Part shown: positions 1 through 5,613 of the stretch, piece by piece
Layout: each line of letters begins with the position of its first letter
How positions within the stretch are numbered: the stretch's first letter is position 1
Assembly (NCBI GenBank): GCA_900556695.1
Contig: USQA01000039.1
Coordinates: 1-9,264, forward strand
DNA from: an uncultured Clostridium sp.
GTDB taxonomy: Bacteria; Bacillota; Clostridia; TANB77; CAG-508
DNA length: 9,264 nucleotides
Direction: 5' to 3'
The notes under the pieces: model-generated
What the model saw: only the letters and a program-made list of their open reading frames with translations
Told to the model about the DNA's origin: nothing
Databases searched by the model: none
Translations under genes and position numbers: made by a program

Positions 1-1557
1 AATTTCTGTTTTTAAGTTTTGCTCTACTTCAGGATATTGTGCTCCTAAATTTAAATATTCTTCTTGATTATATTCTATATCTCCTAATAAATTGCTCATA
101 ATATCTTGAAAGATTATATTAGTAAATTTCAATACATTTGCTCTACTTCTAAAATTTTTAAATAATTTTATTTTCAAATTATCTTCTTGTTTTTTATCTT
201 CTATTTTTTTATAATTTTTATATTTATCTATGAATAATTCCGGCATTGCTTGTCTAAATTTATATATACTTTGTTTTACATCTCCTACCATAAATATATT
301 ATTACCTTTAGATACTGCATTTAAAATATATTCTTGAACCAAATTACTATCTTGGTATTCATCTATTGCTATCTCAATATATTTTTCTCTATATTTTTTT
401 GCAACATCTGTAGGTTCTATTTTCCCTTCATCTGTCTCTTTTAACAAAATTTTTAATGCAAAGTGTTCTATATCATTAAAATCAACAATATTTCTTTCTC
501 TTTTTCTTTTTGAAAATTCTTCTTGAAATTCTAATATAACATATTTTAATTTGTCTAAAACATTATACATGTCTTGTATATCTTGTTTTGCTTCATCAGA
601 ATCACAAATTAAAATCCTATTTATTACTTTATTTAATTTCTTTTTTACATCATCTCTTATGATTTTTGCTTCTTCTTTTACAGATGATTCTATCTTTTTT
701 CTTGGCCAAGTAACAAAGTTAATATTTTTACTAATCTCATAAGCTCTATCCCAGTTGTCTAAATTATTTTTTAGGGTTTGTAACATATCAATATCGCTTC
801 TGATCGTTTGCCAAAATTTATTTAACTCAGGATCAAATGATAAACTCTCTTCTATATCTTGTAACGCAGTGATATCATCTATTAATTCTTCTTCTACCTC
901 TTTTAATAATTCTTCTCCCCATATTGTATTACTAAAATCGCTATGTTCTTCGTTTTTTCCTTCTAAATTAAACATTTCAATTTTTTCATTTAACCATTTT
1001 TTAGGGAAAGGATTACTTTGTATATAATTATATATTTTTAAAATAATTTCTTTTAAAGGAGTGTCATCTCTATAACTTGTATATGTGTTAATTAATGTAT
1101 TAAAATCTTTATCTTCTTCTTCGTATTTTTTTTCAAATATTTCTTCTATTATTTCTTGCTTTAATAATTCAATTTCAGTTGTGTCTCCAATTCTAAAGTT
1201 AGGTGACACATTGTCTAACTCATAGAAATGATTTCTTACAACATCTAAACAGAATGAGTCTATTGTACAAATACTAGCTTTATTTAATAATGTTATTTGT
1301 CTTTGTAAATTTTGATTTTCAGAATCATTTTCCAATTTTTCATAAATAGCATTTAGAACTCTTTCTCTCATTTCAGAAGCGGCTGCATTTGTAAAAGTTA
1401 CAACAAGCAATTTATCGATGTCTATATTTTCATTAATGATTTTATTTATAATTCTTTCAACAAGCACTGCTGTTTTTCCACTACCAGCAGCTGCAGCAAC
1501 TAAAATATTTGTATTTTTTTCATATATTGCTTGTTCTTGTTCCTTAGTCCATTTCAT
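1..1557 (-). CDS. addA: AddA, helicase/nuclease subunit A of AddAB (partial, N-terminal part)
   Basis: AddA is the UvrD-like motor and nuclease subunit of the AddAB complex, which processes double-strand DNA ends for RecA-dependent repair, the Gram-positive counterpart of RecBCD. The reading frame is open from the ATG at 1557 to the left edge (519 codons; full proteins are about 1200 aa), so the 3' end and the C-terminal nuclease domain lie outside. Visible superfamily 1 helicase motifs: an N-terminal KWTKEQEQAI Q-motif, Walker A AAAAGSGKT (residues 21-29), VDFNDIEHFAL, Walker B/DExx as DEYQDSN (399-405), GDVKQSIYKFRQA (425 onward) and a motif IV-like KNFRSR. The run AAAAGSGKTAVLVERI plus the DFNDIEH motif favours AddA over PcrA/UvrD. 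An SD GAAAGGT (1573-1567) lies 9 nt before the ATG. AddB is usually encoded just upstream of AddA, but here the upstream neighbour is a divergent toxin-like cassette. The family call is firm; the missing end cannot be judged. Confidence 0.95.
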   Translation of the reverse strand, partial: MKWTKEQEQAIYEKNTNILVAAAAGSGKTAVLVERIINKIINENIDIDKLLVVTFTNAAASEMRERVLNAIYEKLENDSENQNLQRQITLLNKASICTIDSFCLDVVRNHFYELDNVSPNFRIGDTTEIELLKQEIIEEIFEKKYEEEDKDFNTLINTYTSYRDDTPLKEIILKIYNYIQSNPFPKKWLNEKIEMFNLEGKNEEHSDFSNTIWGEELLKEVEEELIDDITALQDIEESLSFDPELNKFWQTIRSDIDMLQTLKNNLDNWDRAYEISKNINFVTWPRKKIESSVKEEAKIIRDDVKKKLNKVINRILICDSDEAKQDIQDMYNVLDKLKYVILEFQEEFSKRKRERNIVDFNDIEHFALKILLKETDEGKIEPTDVAKKYREKYIEIAIDEYQDSNLVQEYILNAVSKGNNIFMVGDVKQSIYKFRQAMPELFIDKYKNYKKIEDKKQEDNLKIKLFKNFRSRANVLKFTNIIFQDIMSNLLGDIEYNQEEYLNLGAQYPEVEQNLKTEI

Positions 1558-1612
1558 ATTTTAAATACCTTTCTTTTTATAATGTTTTTCAAATAAATGT
1601 TTAGAAAAAGTG

Positions 1613-1641
1613 TTGCCTTTTACATAGATAAAATGTATAAT
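1613..1641 (+). promoter_or_regulatory. Sigma-A-type promoter of the small membrane peptide gene
   Basis: The -35 is TTGCCT (1613-1618, 4 of 6 consensus bases), the spacer is exactly 17 bp and the -10 is a perfect TATAAT (1636-1641). The predicted transcript start is near 1648, giving a leader of about 65 nt before the ATG at 1713. It is divergent from addA. Confidence 0.7.
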
Positions 1642-1672
1642 TTTGGAAGAAAATAAGGAAAAGCAGAGTGTG

Positions 1673-1710
1673 GTATCATCTCTATTCTAAAAAAGAAAGT
1701 GAGGTGATAC
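1673..1710 (+). promoter_or_regulatory. Leader hairpin that occludes the toxin ribosome binding site
   Basis: Positions 1673-1682 (GTATCATCTC) pair with 1701-1710 (GAGGTGATAC) as a continuous 10-bp stem: nine Watson-Crick pairs and one G-U, with an 18-nt loop. The right arm contains the whole SD GAGGTGAT of the gene starting at 1713, so translation should be blocked while the stem is closed. This is read directly from the sequence; the effect on translation is inferred. Confidence 0.65.
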
Positions 1711-1712
1711 AT

Positions 1713-1850
1713 ATGTTAGAATCAGCATTATTACAATTATTGATTTTATCATTAATTGCAAATATAGCTATTACTATCATCTCTTTTGTTTTAATTATAG
1801 CTTTAGTTATAATTACATATAAAGAGAATCACATCTCTGCTAACCATTGA
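1713..1850 (+). CDS. Small hydrophobic membrane peptide, putative type I toxin (holin-like/TxpA-type)
   Basis: This is a 45-aa peptide with one long hydrophobic segment (about residues 6-35, rich in Leu, Ile, Ala and Val) followed by a short polar tail, TYKENHISANH. A single span and a short charged C-terminus are typical of the membrane toxins of type I toxin-antitoxin loci such as TxpA/BsrG or the 'putative holin-like toxin' proteins; I cannot align it to one family with certainty. The ATG at 1713 was chosen because SD GAGGTGAT (1701-1708) precedes it by 4 nt; an in-frame GTG at 1668 would lengthen the protein but has no SD and lies inside the structured leader. The stop codon lies in the loop/arm of a downstream hairpin. 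It has its own promoter (1613-1641) and faces a strong antisense promoter (1915-1943). The gene is likely real; toxicity is inferred from architecture. It could instead be a small membrane peptide with another role. Confidence 0.7.
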   Translation: MLESALLQLLILSLIANIAITIISFVLIIALVIITYKENHISANH

Positions 1851-1863
1851 GATGTGACTCTTT
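1821..1863. terminator. Strong hairpin at the end of the toxin gene, possible antisense terminator
   Basis: AAAGAG plus TCACATCTC (1821-1837, with AA bulged) pairs with GAGATGTGACTCTTT (1849-1863): 15 bp with one 2-nt bulge and an 11-nt loop. It contains the toxin stop codon (1848-1850). On the minus strand it would end with TCTCTTT, a modest U-tract, so it may end the antisense RNA at about 1820. On the plus strand only TTT follows, which is weak. Confidence 0.5.
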
Positions 1864-1878
1864 AAAAAGCATTTTTAT

Positions 1879-1906
1879 GGTACCACACTTTGTGGCTCCT
1901 TGTTTT
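1879..1906 (+). terminator. Probable terminator of the toxin mRNA
   Basis: CCACA (1883-1887) and TGTGG (1891-1895) form a 5-bp stem with a 3-nt loop. GG (1879-1880) can pair with CC (1898-1899) around a small internal loop. A T-rich tract, TTGTTTT, follows. An mRNA ending here would carry the 3' arm of the long-range pairing. The stem is short, so confidence is modest. Confidence 0.4.
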
Positions 1907-1914
1907 CTAAATTT

Positions 1915-1943
1915 ATTATAGTATATAATTTTTTATCTGTCAA
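1915..1943 (-). promoter_or_regulatory. Perfect-consensus antisense promoter
   Basis: On the minus strand there is TTGACA (1943-1938), a 17-bp spacer and TATAAT (1920-1915): 12 of 12 consensus bases at optimal spacing. No coding gene lies downstream in this direction before addA, which begins 350 bp away with its own SD, so the natural product is an antisense RNA to the 45-aa peptide mRNA. Being stronger than the sense promoter fits an antitoxin RNA kept in excess. Confidence 0.75.
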
Positions 1944-2024
1944 TTTTTTATAATTACTTTCTTTCACTAACAATTTCTGATAAAATTTACTACAATAATA
2001 TTCTATATAAAATATACAAATAAA

Positions 2025-2057
2025 AATTGCAATTTAAACCCGGAACCAATGGCAATT
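2025..2057 (+). promoter_or_regulatory. Hairpin in the leader of the P-type ATPase gene, unassigned
   Basis: AATTGC (2025-2030) and GCAATT (2052-2057) form a 6-bp stem around a 21-nt loop containing a GC-rich patch, AACCCGGAACCAATGG, unusual in this AT-rich intergene. It ends 5 nt before SD AAGGAG (2063-2068). It does not match a riboswitch class I can recognise. The rest of the gap from about 1944 to 2024 is AT-rich, and I see no convincing promoter in it. Confidence 0.25.
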
Positions 2058-2076
2058 GTAAAAAGGAGTAAAATAT

Positions 2077-4422
2077 ATGAAAAGATATGAACCTAATATA
2101 GATGTTGGATTAACAGAAAAGCAAGTACAAAATAGAATAAATGATGATTTAGTTAATCATGATGTGTCATTACCTACTAAATCTATTAAACAGATTTTAT
2201 TTGAGAATTTTTTTACTTTATTTAATTTTTTAAATTTAGCTTTTGCAATTAGTATTTTTATTGTTGGTTCTTATAAAAATACATTATTTCTACTAATTGT
2301 AATTATAAATACTGCTATTAGTACAATACAAGAAATTTATTCAAAAAAAGTTGTTGATAAACTTTCTATTATGTCTAGTTCTAGGGTTAGCGTTATTAGG
2401 AATAAAATAAAAAAAGAAATCGATATAAATAATATTGTTTTAGATGATTTAATAAATCTTTCTACTGGAAATCAAGTTGTTGTTGATTCTATTATCAAAT
2501 CTGGAACAGTTCTAGTAAATGAGTCTTTTATTACAGGTGAGCCTAATAGTATTACAAAAAAAGTTGGAGATATGCTTTTGTCTGGTAGTTACATTATAAG
2601 TGGAAAATGTGTTGCAAAAGTAGAACATATTGGAAATGATAATTATACTGCTCAAATTTCAAGCGGAGCAAAGCTTATTAAGAAAACAAAATCTGAAATA
2701 ATGTCTTCTCTAAATAAAATTATTAAATTTTTGACTTTTGCTATCATTCCAATTGGTATAACTTTATTTTACAATCAATTACATATAGATGGTATAACCT
2801 TCAATAAAGCTGTTGTTCAAACAGTTGCTGCTTTAATAGGTATGATTCCCGAAGGTCTTGTACTTTTAACAAGTACTGTATTAGCAGTAAGTGTTACAAG
2901 ATTATCAAAATCAAAAGTTCTTGTTCAAGATTTATATTGCATTGAAGCTCTAGCAAGAGTTGATACTTTATGCTTAGATAAAACAGGCACTCTTACAGAA
3001 GGTTCAATGGAAGTAAAAAAATTCATTTCAGTTGCAAATGATAATAATAATATGAAAAATATTTTATCAAACATAGCTAAATTTTCAGAAGATGAAAATT
3101 CAACTATTATGGCTATTAAGGATTATTTTAATAATATTACTCATGAATTTATTCCTAATAAAAAAGTAGCTTTTTCTTCTGAAACTAAATGGTCTGGAAT
3201 TAATTTTAAAGATGTAGGTACATATATTATTGGTGCACCTGAATTTGTTTTGAAAGAAGATTTTGCAAAATATGAAAAAGCAATTAATGATTATTCAAAA
3301 GATTATCGTGTTTTAGTTTTAGCACATAGTAAAGAAAATTTCAATTCAAAAAATAACTTACCAAATGATATTGAGTTAATTGGGTATGTTTTTATATTAG
3401 ATAAAATAAGAGAAAATGCTTCTAATACTATCAAATATTTTTATAAACAAAATGTTGATATTAAAATAATTTCTGGTGATAGTCCTATTACTGTTTCTAA
3501 AATTGCTAAAAGAGTTGGTATTAAAAAATACGATAAATATATTGATATGTCAGCATTAGAAAGTAATACTAATTTAAATGAAATTGTTGATAATTATTGC
3601 ATTTTTGGCAGAGTGTCTCCTATTCAAAAAAAGCAATTGGTACAAGCTATGAAAGGAAATGGAAAGACAGTTGCAATGACTGGTGATGGCGTAAACGATG
3701 TTTTAGCTCTAAAAGAATCTGATTGTAGTATAGCAATGTCAAATGGAAGTGATGCAACAAAAAATATTTCTAATATTGTATTACTTGATTCCAACTTTGG
3801 CTCTATGCCTAAAATAGTCGCAGAAGGTAGAAGAACAATTAATAATATCCAAAGATCAGCTTCATTGTTTTTGGTAAAAACTATATATTCTTCCCTACTT
3901 GCTTTAATGTTTATTTTTATGAAAGAAGAATATCCTTTTATTCCTATTCAACTTAGTTTAATAAGTTTAGTAACAATAGGTATCCCTTCTTTTATGTTAG
4001 CTTTAGAACCTAATAAAGAAAGAATTAAAGGTAACTTTTTAAAAAATATAATATCAAAAGCTTTGCCTACAGGATTAACAGCTGTTATTAATATTTTTTC
4101 ATTAGCATTATTAAAAAAATATAATATTATTGAAGAAGAATATTTTTCAAGCTTATGTGTAATTTCAACTGGTATATGTGGATTAATGCTTTTACTTACA
4201 TTTATCCCAACTAAAAAAAGTGAAGATACGAAACTACCTTTTTCTATTTACAGGTTAGTTCTTGCAATTATAATGATTTTGATATTTGTTATAGGATTAA
4301 CTGTTTTTAGATTTTTCTTTAATATTGTCCATCTATCAAATATCTCTTCTACTGTTATAAGAATTCTAATTATTTCTACCATAAATTTTGTAATATTAAA
4401 TTGGTTATTTAAGAAAATTTAA
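2077..4422 (+). CDS. CtpE-like P-type cation-transporting ATPase (probable Ca2+ or Mg2+)
   Basis: This 781-aa membrane pump uses ATP through a phospho-aspartate intermediate to move a cation. Order of parts: cytoplasmic N-terminus; two membrane segments (about 46-64 and 68-86); actuator domain with TGEP (153-156); two membrane segments (about 213-231 and 244-272) with the ion-site motif IPEGL (PEG at 258-260); phosphorylation site DKTGTLT (Asp301); a short nucleotide-binding domain; hinge TGDGVND (535-541); then about six C-terminal segments from residue 597. The segment PEGLVLLTSTVLA followed by VLVQDLYCIEALARVD before DKTGT matches the CtpE branch; mycobacterial CtpE is linked to Ca2+ uptake. 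There is no N-terminal heavy-metal domain and no CPC motif, which argues against a Cu/Zn/Cd pump. SD AAGGAG lies 8 nt before the ATG. The gene stands alone and ends at a bidirectional terminator. The family is firm; the ion is inferred. Confidence 0.9.
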   Translation: MKRYEPNIDVGLTEKQVQNRINDDLVNHDVSLPTKSIKQILFENFFTLFNFLNLAFAISIFIVGSYKNTLFLLIVIINTAISTIQEIYSKKVVDKLSIMSSSRVSVIRNKIKKEIDINNIVLDDLINLSTGNQVVVDSIIKSGTVLVNESFITGEPNSITKKVGDMLLSGSYIISGKCVAKVEHIGNDNYTAQISSGAKLIKKTKSEIMSSLNKIIKFLTFAIIPIGITLFYNQLHIDGITFNKAVVQTVAALIGMIPEGLVLLTSTVLAVSVTRLSKSKVLVQDLYCIEALARVDTLCLDKTGTLTEGSMEVKKFISVANDNNNMKNILSNIAKFSEDENSTIMAIKDYFNNITHEFIPNKKVAFSSETKWSGINFKDVGTYIIGAPEFVLKEDFAKYEKAINDYSKDYRVLVLAHSKENFNSKNNLPNDIELIGYVFILDKIRENASNTIKYFYKQNVDIKIISGDSPITVSKIAKRVGIKKYDKYIDMSALESNTNLNEIVDNYCIFGRVSPIQKKQLVQAMKGNGKTVAMTGDGVNDVLALKESDCSIAMSNGSDATKNISNIVLLDSNFGSMPKIVAEGRRTINNIQRSASLFLVKTIYSSLLALMFIFMKEEYPFIPIQLSLISLVTIGIPSFMLALEPNKERIKGNFLKNIISKALPTGLTAVINIFSLALLKKYNIIEEEYFSSLCVISTGICGLMLLLTFIPTKKSEDTKLPFSIYRLVLAIIMILIFVIGLTVFRFFFNIVHLSNISSTVIRILIISTINFVILNWLFKKI

Positions 4423-4440
4423 TATTACAAATGACAAATG

Positions 4441-4472
4441 ACTAAGGGGTTCATCCCCTTAGTTACATTTTT
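4441..4472. terminator. Bidirectional terminator between convergent ATPase and ferritin-like genes
   Basis: ACTAAGGGG (4441-4449) pairs perfectly with CCCCTTAGT (4455-4463), a 9-bp stem with a 5-nt loop, followed on the plus strand by TACATTTTT. It overlaps the stop codon of the minus-strand ferritin-like gene (4461-4459). The T-tract is better on the plus strand, so it serves mainly the ATPase gene. Confidence 0.85.
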
Positions 4473-4977
4473 CTAAAATCCTTTTAAATATTTCCAAGTG
4501 TGTCATTTCATCTAATATAATTCTTTCATATATTCTTCTTAAATACATATTATTAGTATATCTCATTAATTGCCTATACCCTCTTATTGCCGCTTCCTCA
4601 GAAGCAATATTTATTTTCATTGCATCTTTTAAATCTCTTATTTTATATTTTACATTTTTTGCAGTCCACTGATTTTGGTTGCTATTTCTAAAAATTGGCT
4701 TTTCTCCTAAATTTATTAAAATTTCTCCTAATATGTCTATATGTCTCATCTCTTCAATAGCTATACTTAATAAAATTTTGCTAACATCTTCTTTATCTTT
4801 TAAATCTATATGTTCATAAATGTATTGTGTAATTGCCGTTAATTCTCCTTCTTCTCCTGCAAAACTGTCATATATTAAATTTGCATATTTTTTATTTGGA
4901 TAAAGATTAGGTACTGGTGGATATGGAACTTTTTTATTTCTTACCAGCATTTGATTTAACTCTTCATATTTTATCAT
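4459..4977 (-). CDS. Ferritin-like di-metal carboxylate protein
   Basis: This 172-aa four-helix-bundle protein has the metal-binding pattern of the ferritin/rubrerythrin superfamily: a helix A Glu (EEGELTAITQY, E42/E45), ExxH in helix B (IEEMRH, E76 and H79), a helix C Glu (ASEEAAIRGY, E127/E128) and ExxH in helix D (LDEMTH, E157 and H160). Similar short clostridial proteins start with a Pro/Tyr-rich stretch (here PYPPVPNLYP) and are named ferritin-like or manganese-catalase/CotJC-related. No C-terminal rubredoxin Cys pairs are present, so it is not a full rubrerythrin. A role in peroxide defence or iron handling is inferred. A GTG at 4989 would add four residues, but it overlaps the SD AGAGGTG (4993-4987). 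That SD is 9 nt from the ATG at 4977, so the ATG is chosen. The gene is divergent from the DUF1064 gene and convergent with the ATPase. Confidence 0.85.
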   Translation of the reverse strand: MIKYEELNQMLVRNKKVPYPPVPNLYPNKKYANLIYDSFAGEEGELTAITQYIYEHIDLKDKEDVSKILLSIAIEEMRHIDILGEILINLGEKPIFRNSNQNQWTAKNVKYKIRDLKDAMKINIASEEAAIRGYRQLMRYTNNMYLRRIYERIILDEMTHLEIFKRILEKCN

Positions 4978-5059
4978 TACTAAAAACACCTCTTTGTATT
5001 TTATGATATTCTTTTATTATTTGATACAAATTTATTTTTTTATATTAGTTATTAAAAGT

Positions 5060-5085
5060 TAGGAAAAAGATATATCTTTTCCCTA
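5060..5085. repeat. 26-bp palindrome between divergent ferritin-like and DUF1064 genes
   Basis: TAGGAAAAAGATA and its right half TATCTTTTCCCTA are mirror complements except for one A-C mismatch (5064/5081). In RNA the stem can extend to 5057-5088 with one G-U. A T-run (5099-5105) follows on the plus strand, so it looks like a factor-independent terminator, but no gene ends here on that strand. It could be an operator for the ferritin-like gene or a relic of a lost gene. The rest of 4998-5144 shows nothing else I can support. Confidence 0.5.
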
Positions 5086-5144
5086 GCTCAAATTAGAATT
5101 TTTTTAATTAATGTATAGAAAATCAAACTTAAAGTATATTTCTC

Positions 5145-5173
5145 TTGAAGTTTTTTTACTTTTTATATATAAT
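5145..5173 (+). promoter_or_regulatory. Sigma-A-type promoter of the DUF1064 gene
   Basis: The site reads TTGAAG (5145-5150, 4 of 6), a 17-bp T-rich spacer and perfect TATAAT (5168-5173). The expected start is near 5180, with a leader of about 27 nt and SD AGGAG (5194-5198) 8 nt before the ATG. Confidence 0.7.
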
Positions 5174-5206
5174 ATCAATTAGTAATTTAACATAGGAGAA
5201 GATTTT

Positions 5207-5557
5207 ATGGAACATTGGAGTGTAGAAGATTATAAAGAATTTACAAATGGTACTAAAAGAAAAAGTAAATATAGAGCAAATAAAGTAGCTGTTGATGGCC
5301 ATACTTTTGATAGTCAAAAAGAAGCAGATTATTACTGTGAACTAAAACTTAGGTTACAAGCAAAAGAAATTAACGGATTTTGCTTACAACCAATCTTTAT
5401 ATTAGCACCAGGCTTAAAATATAAAGCAGATTTTATTGTTTTTAATAAAGATAACTCAACAGAAGTAATTGATGTAAAAGGATTTAAAACAAAAGAATAT
5501 ATTGCCAAGAAAAAAGTTTTTGAAGATAAATATAATTTAAAAATAAAGGAAATTTAA
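5207..5557 (+). CDS. DUF1064 phage-type protein, putative PD-(D/E)XK-like nuclease
   Basis: This 116-aa protein matches the DUF1064 pattern known mostly from phages and prophages: KYRANKVAVDGHTFDSQKEADYYCELKL, then LQPIF, then KYKADFIV, then STEVIDVKGFKT and a closing KKKVFEDKY. The Glu of KEADYY, the Asp of KADF and the VIDVKG strand resemble a PD-(D/E)XK nuclease core, so a DNA endonuclease or resolvase-like role is plausible but inferred. No phage genes flank it. It has its own promoter and a tight terminator that overlaps its stop codon, so it is an independent single-gene unit. It lies between a ferritin-like gene and a lipid ligase, which looks like a relic or cargo insertion. The length is normal for the family, and the motifs are intact, with no sign of decay. 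Confidence 0.8.
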   Translation: MEHWSVEDYKEFTNGTKRKSKYRANKVAVDGHTFDSQKEADYYCELKLRLQAKEINGFCLQPIFILAPGLKYKADFIVFNKDNSTEVIDVKGFKTKEYIAKKKVFEDKYNLKIKEI

Positions 5558-5585
5558 AAGCACTTTAAATCTCCTTTATTTTTTA
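5541..5585. terminator. Bidirectional terminator between DUF1064 gene and acyl-CoA ligase gene
   Basis: Positions 5541-5558 pair with 5564-5581: 17 bp with one A-C mismatch and a 5-nt loop. Outer arms are AAATAAAGGA and TCCTTTATTT. T-rich tails follow on both strands. The stem includes the last codons and TAA stop of the DUF1064 gene, and lies 33 bp beyond the stop of the minus-strand ligase. Confidence 0.85.
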
Positions 5586-5613
5586 TCTATTATATATTTG
5601 CATTAAATAATTT

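Larger units (their letters stand above)
1663..1893 (+). repeat. Inverted arms 1663-1679 and 1877-1893: long-range 5'-3' pairing in the toxin mRNA
   Basis: The leader segment GCAGAGTGTGGTATCAT (1663-1679) is complementary to ATGGTACCACACTTTGT (1877-1893) over 17 continuous pairs when three G-U pairs are allowed. It brackets the whole coding region. The left arm overlaps the left arm of the SD-occluding hairpin by 7 nt (1673-1679), so the two structures exclude each other. Long-distance 5'-3' pairing is known in type I toxin mRNAs such as hok and aapA. Confidence 0.6.
1818..1908 (-). ncRNA. Putative antisense RNA (antitoxin) over the toxin mRNA 3' region
   Basis: A promoter on the minus strand (1943-1915) predicts a transcript starting near 1908 and running left across the toxin 3' untranslated region and the stop codon. 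If it stops at the hairpin 1863-1821 it would be about 90 nt; it may run further. It would be fully complementary to the toxin mRNA from about 1820 to 1906, including the 3' arm of the long-range pairing. The arrangement resembles txpA/ratA, where an antisense RNA overlaps the toxin mRNA 3' end. No long open reading frame is present on it; a 10-codon frame from an internal ATG has no well-placed SD. The existence and length of the RNA are inferred. Confidence 0.5.

Noticed and set aside
551..1027. Two plus-strand open frames of 63 and 90 codons
   Set aside because: They lie antisense inside addA, have low-complexity Ser/Phe/Ile composition from the complement of AT-rich coding DNA, and lack SD sites.
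1668..1712. GTG start at 1668 for the small membrane peptide
   Set aside because: No SD precedes it and it lies in the structured leader; SD GAGGTGAT fits only the ATG at 1713.
1842..1874. 10-codon frame on the putative antisense RNA
   Set aside because: An AAGGAG is present but too far (about 20 nt) from the ATG, and the peptide has no recognisable features.
2025..2060. yybP-ykoY or other known riboswitch before the ATPase
   Set aside because: Too short, and lacks the conserved helices and bulges of the classes I can recall.
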